Below, piece after piece: positions 36,161 through 37,637 of a DNA stretch of 37,637 bases. Position 1 is the stretch's first letter. Each line of letters begins with the position of its first letter. The notes under the pieces were generated by a model. That model did not search any database. It saw only the letters and a list, made by a program, of their open reading frames with translations, and was not told the DNA's origin. Source of the DNA: Desulfobacterales bacterium. GTDB lineage: Bacteria > Desulfobacterota > Desulfobacteria > Desulfobacterales > Desulfolunaceae. The position numbers and the translations under genes were made by a program. The DNA lies in NCBI GenBank assembly GCA_022360815.1, contig JAKSCC010000016.1, positions 1 through 37,637 of the forward strand. Reading direction: 5' to 3'.

Positions 36161-36174
36161 TATATGTGAATATA
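36161..36174. promoter_or_regulatory. AT-rich inverted repeat upstream of the permease
   Basis: TATAT-GTGA-ATATA lies about 100 bases upstream of the permease start. ArsR-type operators often contain such ATAT half-sites, but the arms are short and may be chance. The rest of 36062-36294 shows nothing else I recognise. Confidence 0.25.
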
Positions 36175-36294
36175 GTTTTATGGTGCAGCCTGTCAAGGTA
36201 AGTTGTCAGGGTTTCTCAGTTTTTTAGGCGGCCATCACGTTGAAGGTAGAGAAGGCAGGGTGCGCGGTGGCTTACAGGAGGTGTACCGAAGGGT

Positions 36295-36338
36295 GAAAAC
36301 AGAAAAAGGGACGCGATCGATAAAATCACATCCCTTTT
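36295..36338 (-). terminator. Terminator of tRNA-Asn
   Basis: On the minus strand AAAAGGGA pairs with TCCCTTTT around a 19-base loop that can pair further, followed by TTTTTCTGTTTTC. It lies seven bases after the encoded CCA of the tRNA. Confidence 0.8.
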
Positions 36339-36344
36339 CCAAAA

Positions 36345-36420
36345 TGGCTCCCCAGCACGGACTTGAACCGCGGACCCAGTGGTTAACAGCCACTTGCTCT
36401 GCCGACTGAGCTACTGGGGA
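36345..36420 (-). tRNA. tRNA-Asn (anticodon GTT)
   Basis: The minus strand reads as a complete tRNA of 73 bases plus encoded CCA. The acceptor is TCCCCAG/CTGGGGA with discriminator G. The D-arm is AGCTCAGTCGGCAGAGC, the anticodon loop is CTGTTAACC with GTT, and the T-arm is GCGGTTCAAGTCCGTGC. All stems pair. It has its own promoter and terminator and lies just downstream of aspS. Confidence 0.97.
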
Positions 36421-36441
36421 TCAATCAAAAGACTCGGACTA

Positions 36442-36468
36442 TTTATACCGATTCTGAAGGCGTGTCAA
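36442..36468 (-). promoter_or_regulatory. Promoter of tRNA-Asn
   Basis: On the minus strand TTGACA (36463-36468) and TATAAA (36442-36447) are 15 bases apart. The spacing is short, but both boxes are near consensus and the start would fall about 15 bases before the tRNA. Confidence 0.6.
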
Positions 36469-36499
36469 TTGAAAAAAAGAAAGGAACGCCCTTTTTTTG

Positions 36500-36540
36500 G
36501 TGCTATCTGCCTCAGAGTCAGGGGGTGAGGCAGATAGCAC
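36500..36540. repeat. Perfect 15-base inverted repeat after aspS
   Basis: GTGCTATCTGCCTCA (36500-36514) and TGAGGCAGATAGCAC (36526-36540) pair perfectly across 11 bases. It begins 12 bases after the aspS stop. On the minus strand the tail is CCAAAAAAAGG, so it lacks the T-run of a normal terminator; a T-rich stretch comes some 25 bases later. Confidence 0.75.
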
Positions 36541-36551
36541 ACTGAATCAGT

Positions 36552-37637
36552 TTACGATTCTATTTTTTTTACGCGCAAGGCCAGTTCGTCGAGTTGAGCG
36601 CGGCTTGCCTCAGATGGTGCATTGGTGAGGACGCAAGATGCCTTCTGGGTTTTGGGGAAGGCAATGACGTCACGGATGGAGGGCATGCCGGTTAAAATCA
36701 TCACCAGACGGTCGAGGCCAAAGGCGATGCCGCCATGGGGAGGCGCACCAGATTCCAGGGCGTTCAGAAGGAAACCGAACTTGGCTTCGTACTCTTCCTT
36801 GTCCATGCCAAGGGCCGAGAACATGCGCTCCTGAATGGCTCGGTCGTGGATACGGATACTTCCGCCGCCCACCTCGGAGCCGTTCAAAACCATGTCGTAG
36901 GCACGGGAGCGCAGCTTTAAGGGGTCGGTTTCGATGTGCTCGTAGTCCTCCTCCAGAGGTGCGGTGAAGGGGTGGTGCAGGGATTGATAGCGTTTTTCGG
37001 TCTCGTCGTATTCGAAGAGGGGAAAGTGGGTGACCCAGAGAAAGCGGAACTCATCTTTGTTGATAAGGCCAAGCTTCTCTGCAAGGTGGTTACGCAGATT
37101 GCCGAGGGACTCGTTGACCACCTTGGGCTGGTCGGCCACAAAGAAGACGAGGTCTCCGGGCTCCATCTCAATGCGCTCGGCAAGGGCCGCTTTTTCGTCG
37201 TCGGTGAAGAACTTGGCGATGGGAGACTGCCACTCATTTTCTTTTACCTTGATCCAGGCGAGACCCTTGGCACGGTAGATGGAGACAAATTTGGTTAAGT
37301 CGTCGATCTCTTTACGGGAGAAGTCGATGCAGCCTTTCGCATTCAACGCTTTCACCATACCGCCTTTTTTGACCACGTCGGCAAAGACCTTGAATCCGGA
37401 GGTTTCCACAATGGTGGAGACATCCTTGAGCTCCATCTCAAAACGGAGGTCGGGCTTGTCCAGTCCGTATTTGTCCATGGCCACGTCATAAGTGAGGCGA
37501 TCAAAGGGAAGTTTGACGTCCACGCCGAGAACCTTTTTAAAGACGCTTGCCACCATGCCCTCGGCCATGGCCATGACGTCCTCTTCACCCACAAAGCTCA
37601 TCTCCATATCGATCTGGGTGAACTCGGGCTGACGGTC
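36552..37637 (-). CDS. aspS: Aspartyl-tRNA synthetase, C-terminal part (runs off the right edge)
   Basis: The 361 visible residues are the 3' part of a class II bacterial-type AspRS, normally about 590 residues; the tRNA-binding N-terminal domain lies beyond the edge. Seen here are the motif 2-adjacent PEFTQIDMEMSFVGEEDV, the bacterial GAD insertion domain (about residues 70-230 of this part), LLWVTHFPLFE-like FRFLWVTHFPLFEYDE, HHPFTAP, RAYDMVLNGSEVGGGSIRIH, and motif 3 in PPHGGIAFGLDRLVMIL. It charges Asp onto tRNA-Asp and, if non-discriminating, onto tRNA-Asn. Whether it is discriminating depends on N-terminal residues not in the window. Confidence 0.97.
   Translation of the reverse strand, partial: DRQPEFTQIDMEMSFVGEEDVMAMAEGMVASVFKKVLGVDVKLPFDRLTYDVAMDKYGLDKPDLRFEMELKDVSTIVETSGFKVFADVVKKGGMVKALNAKGCIDFSRKEIDDLTKFVSIYRAKGLAWIKVKENEWQSPIAKFFTDDEKAALAERIEMEPGDLVFFVADQPKVVNESLGNLRNHLAEKLGLINKDEFRFLWVTHFPLFEYDETEKRYQSLHHPFTAPLEEDYEHIETDPLKLRSRAYDMVLNGSEVGGGSIRIHDRAIQERMFSALGMDKEEYEAKFGFLLNALESGAPPHGGIAFGLDRLVMILTGMPSIRDVIAFPKTQKASCVLTNAPSEASRAQLDELALRVKKIES

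Overview
The window reads as a chromosomal segment of a Gram-negative, anaerobic-type Desulfobacterota (deltaproteobacterial) genome. This is inferred from the gene mix: selA, a CobA-HemD fusion, a TIGR03545 family protein, pntAB, a CheD-HDOD fusion, many two-component and chemotaxis parts, and Shine-Dalgarno sites of the AGGAG type. There is no phage, insertion sequence, CRISPR array or rRNA. One tRNA is present. Most of the sequence is ordinary housekeeping and signalling; the unusual material lies in gene pairings and in structured intergenic DNA.

Layout. 1-3900: remnant of a regulator tail, then an NtrC-type response regulator and its hybrid histidine kinase (minus strand). 4000-9600: a TauE/SafE permease (+), then a TIGR03545 protein and the proton-translocating transhydrogenase pntAB (minus). 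9600-13300: a minus-strand set of a secreted metallo-beta-lactamase-fold protein, a soluble periplasmic PDC-like sensor and a methyl-accepting chemotaxis protein, with a GC-rich hairpin in each gap. 13500-18000: a CsgG-like lipoprotein, an adenine/adenosine deaminase, a YitT membrane protein with a long leader, and an AcuI/YhdH reductase. 18000-24240: tpx and xth (minus), then a GntR/FCD regulator and putA (+), with a FadR/PdhR-type operator over the regulator's promoter. 24240-29200: structured intergenic DNA, a small secreted protein, moaA, and the tetrapyrrole cluster fmdB-hemC-cobA/hemD, translationally coupled. 29000-33000: a nested inverted-repeat element, gmhA and selA (overlapping), and a CheD-HDOD fusion. 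33000-37637: pyrF, a TPR protein, a COG0701 permease, tRNA-Asn, and the 3' part of aspS, which runs off the right edge.

How parts work together. The kinase-regulator pair is a complete solute-sensing sigma-54 circuit. The GntR regulator probably controls putA, whose product lacks the DNA-binding domain that lets some PutA proteins regulate themselves. hemC and cobA/hemD make uroporphyrinogen III and precorrin-2 for siroheme, cobalamin and heme. tpx and xth make a peroxide-defence and DNA-repair pair. tRNA-Asn directly after aspS is suggestive of a non-discriminating AspRS.

Limits: all gene calls rest on reading motifs and family resemblance, and no search was run. Many start codons were moved inward from the longest open frame using Shine-Dalgarno spacing. 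I found no convincing wholly new system. The best candidates for a second look are the MBL/PDC/MCP set, the nested repeat at 29044-29174, the stem at 24247-24317, the long yitT leader, and the CheD-HDOD fusion.
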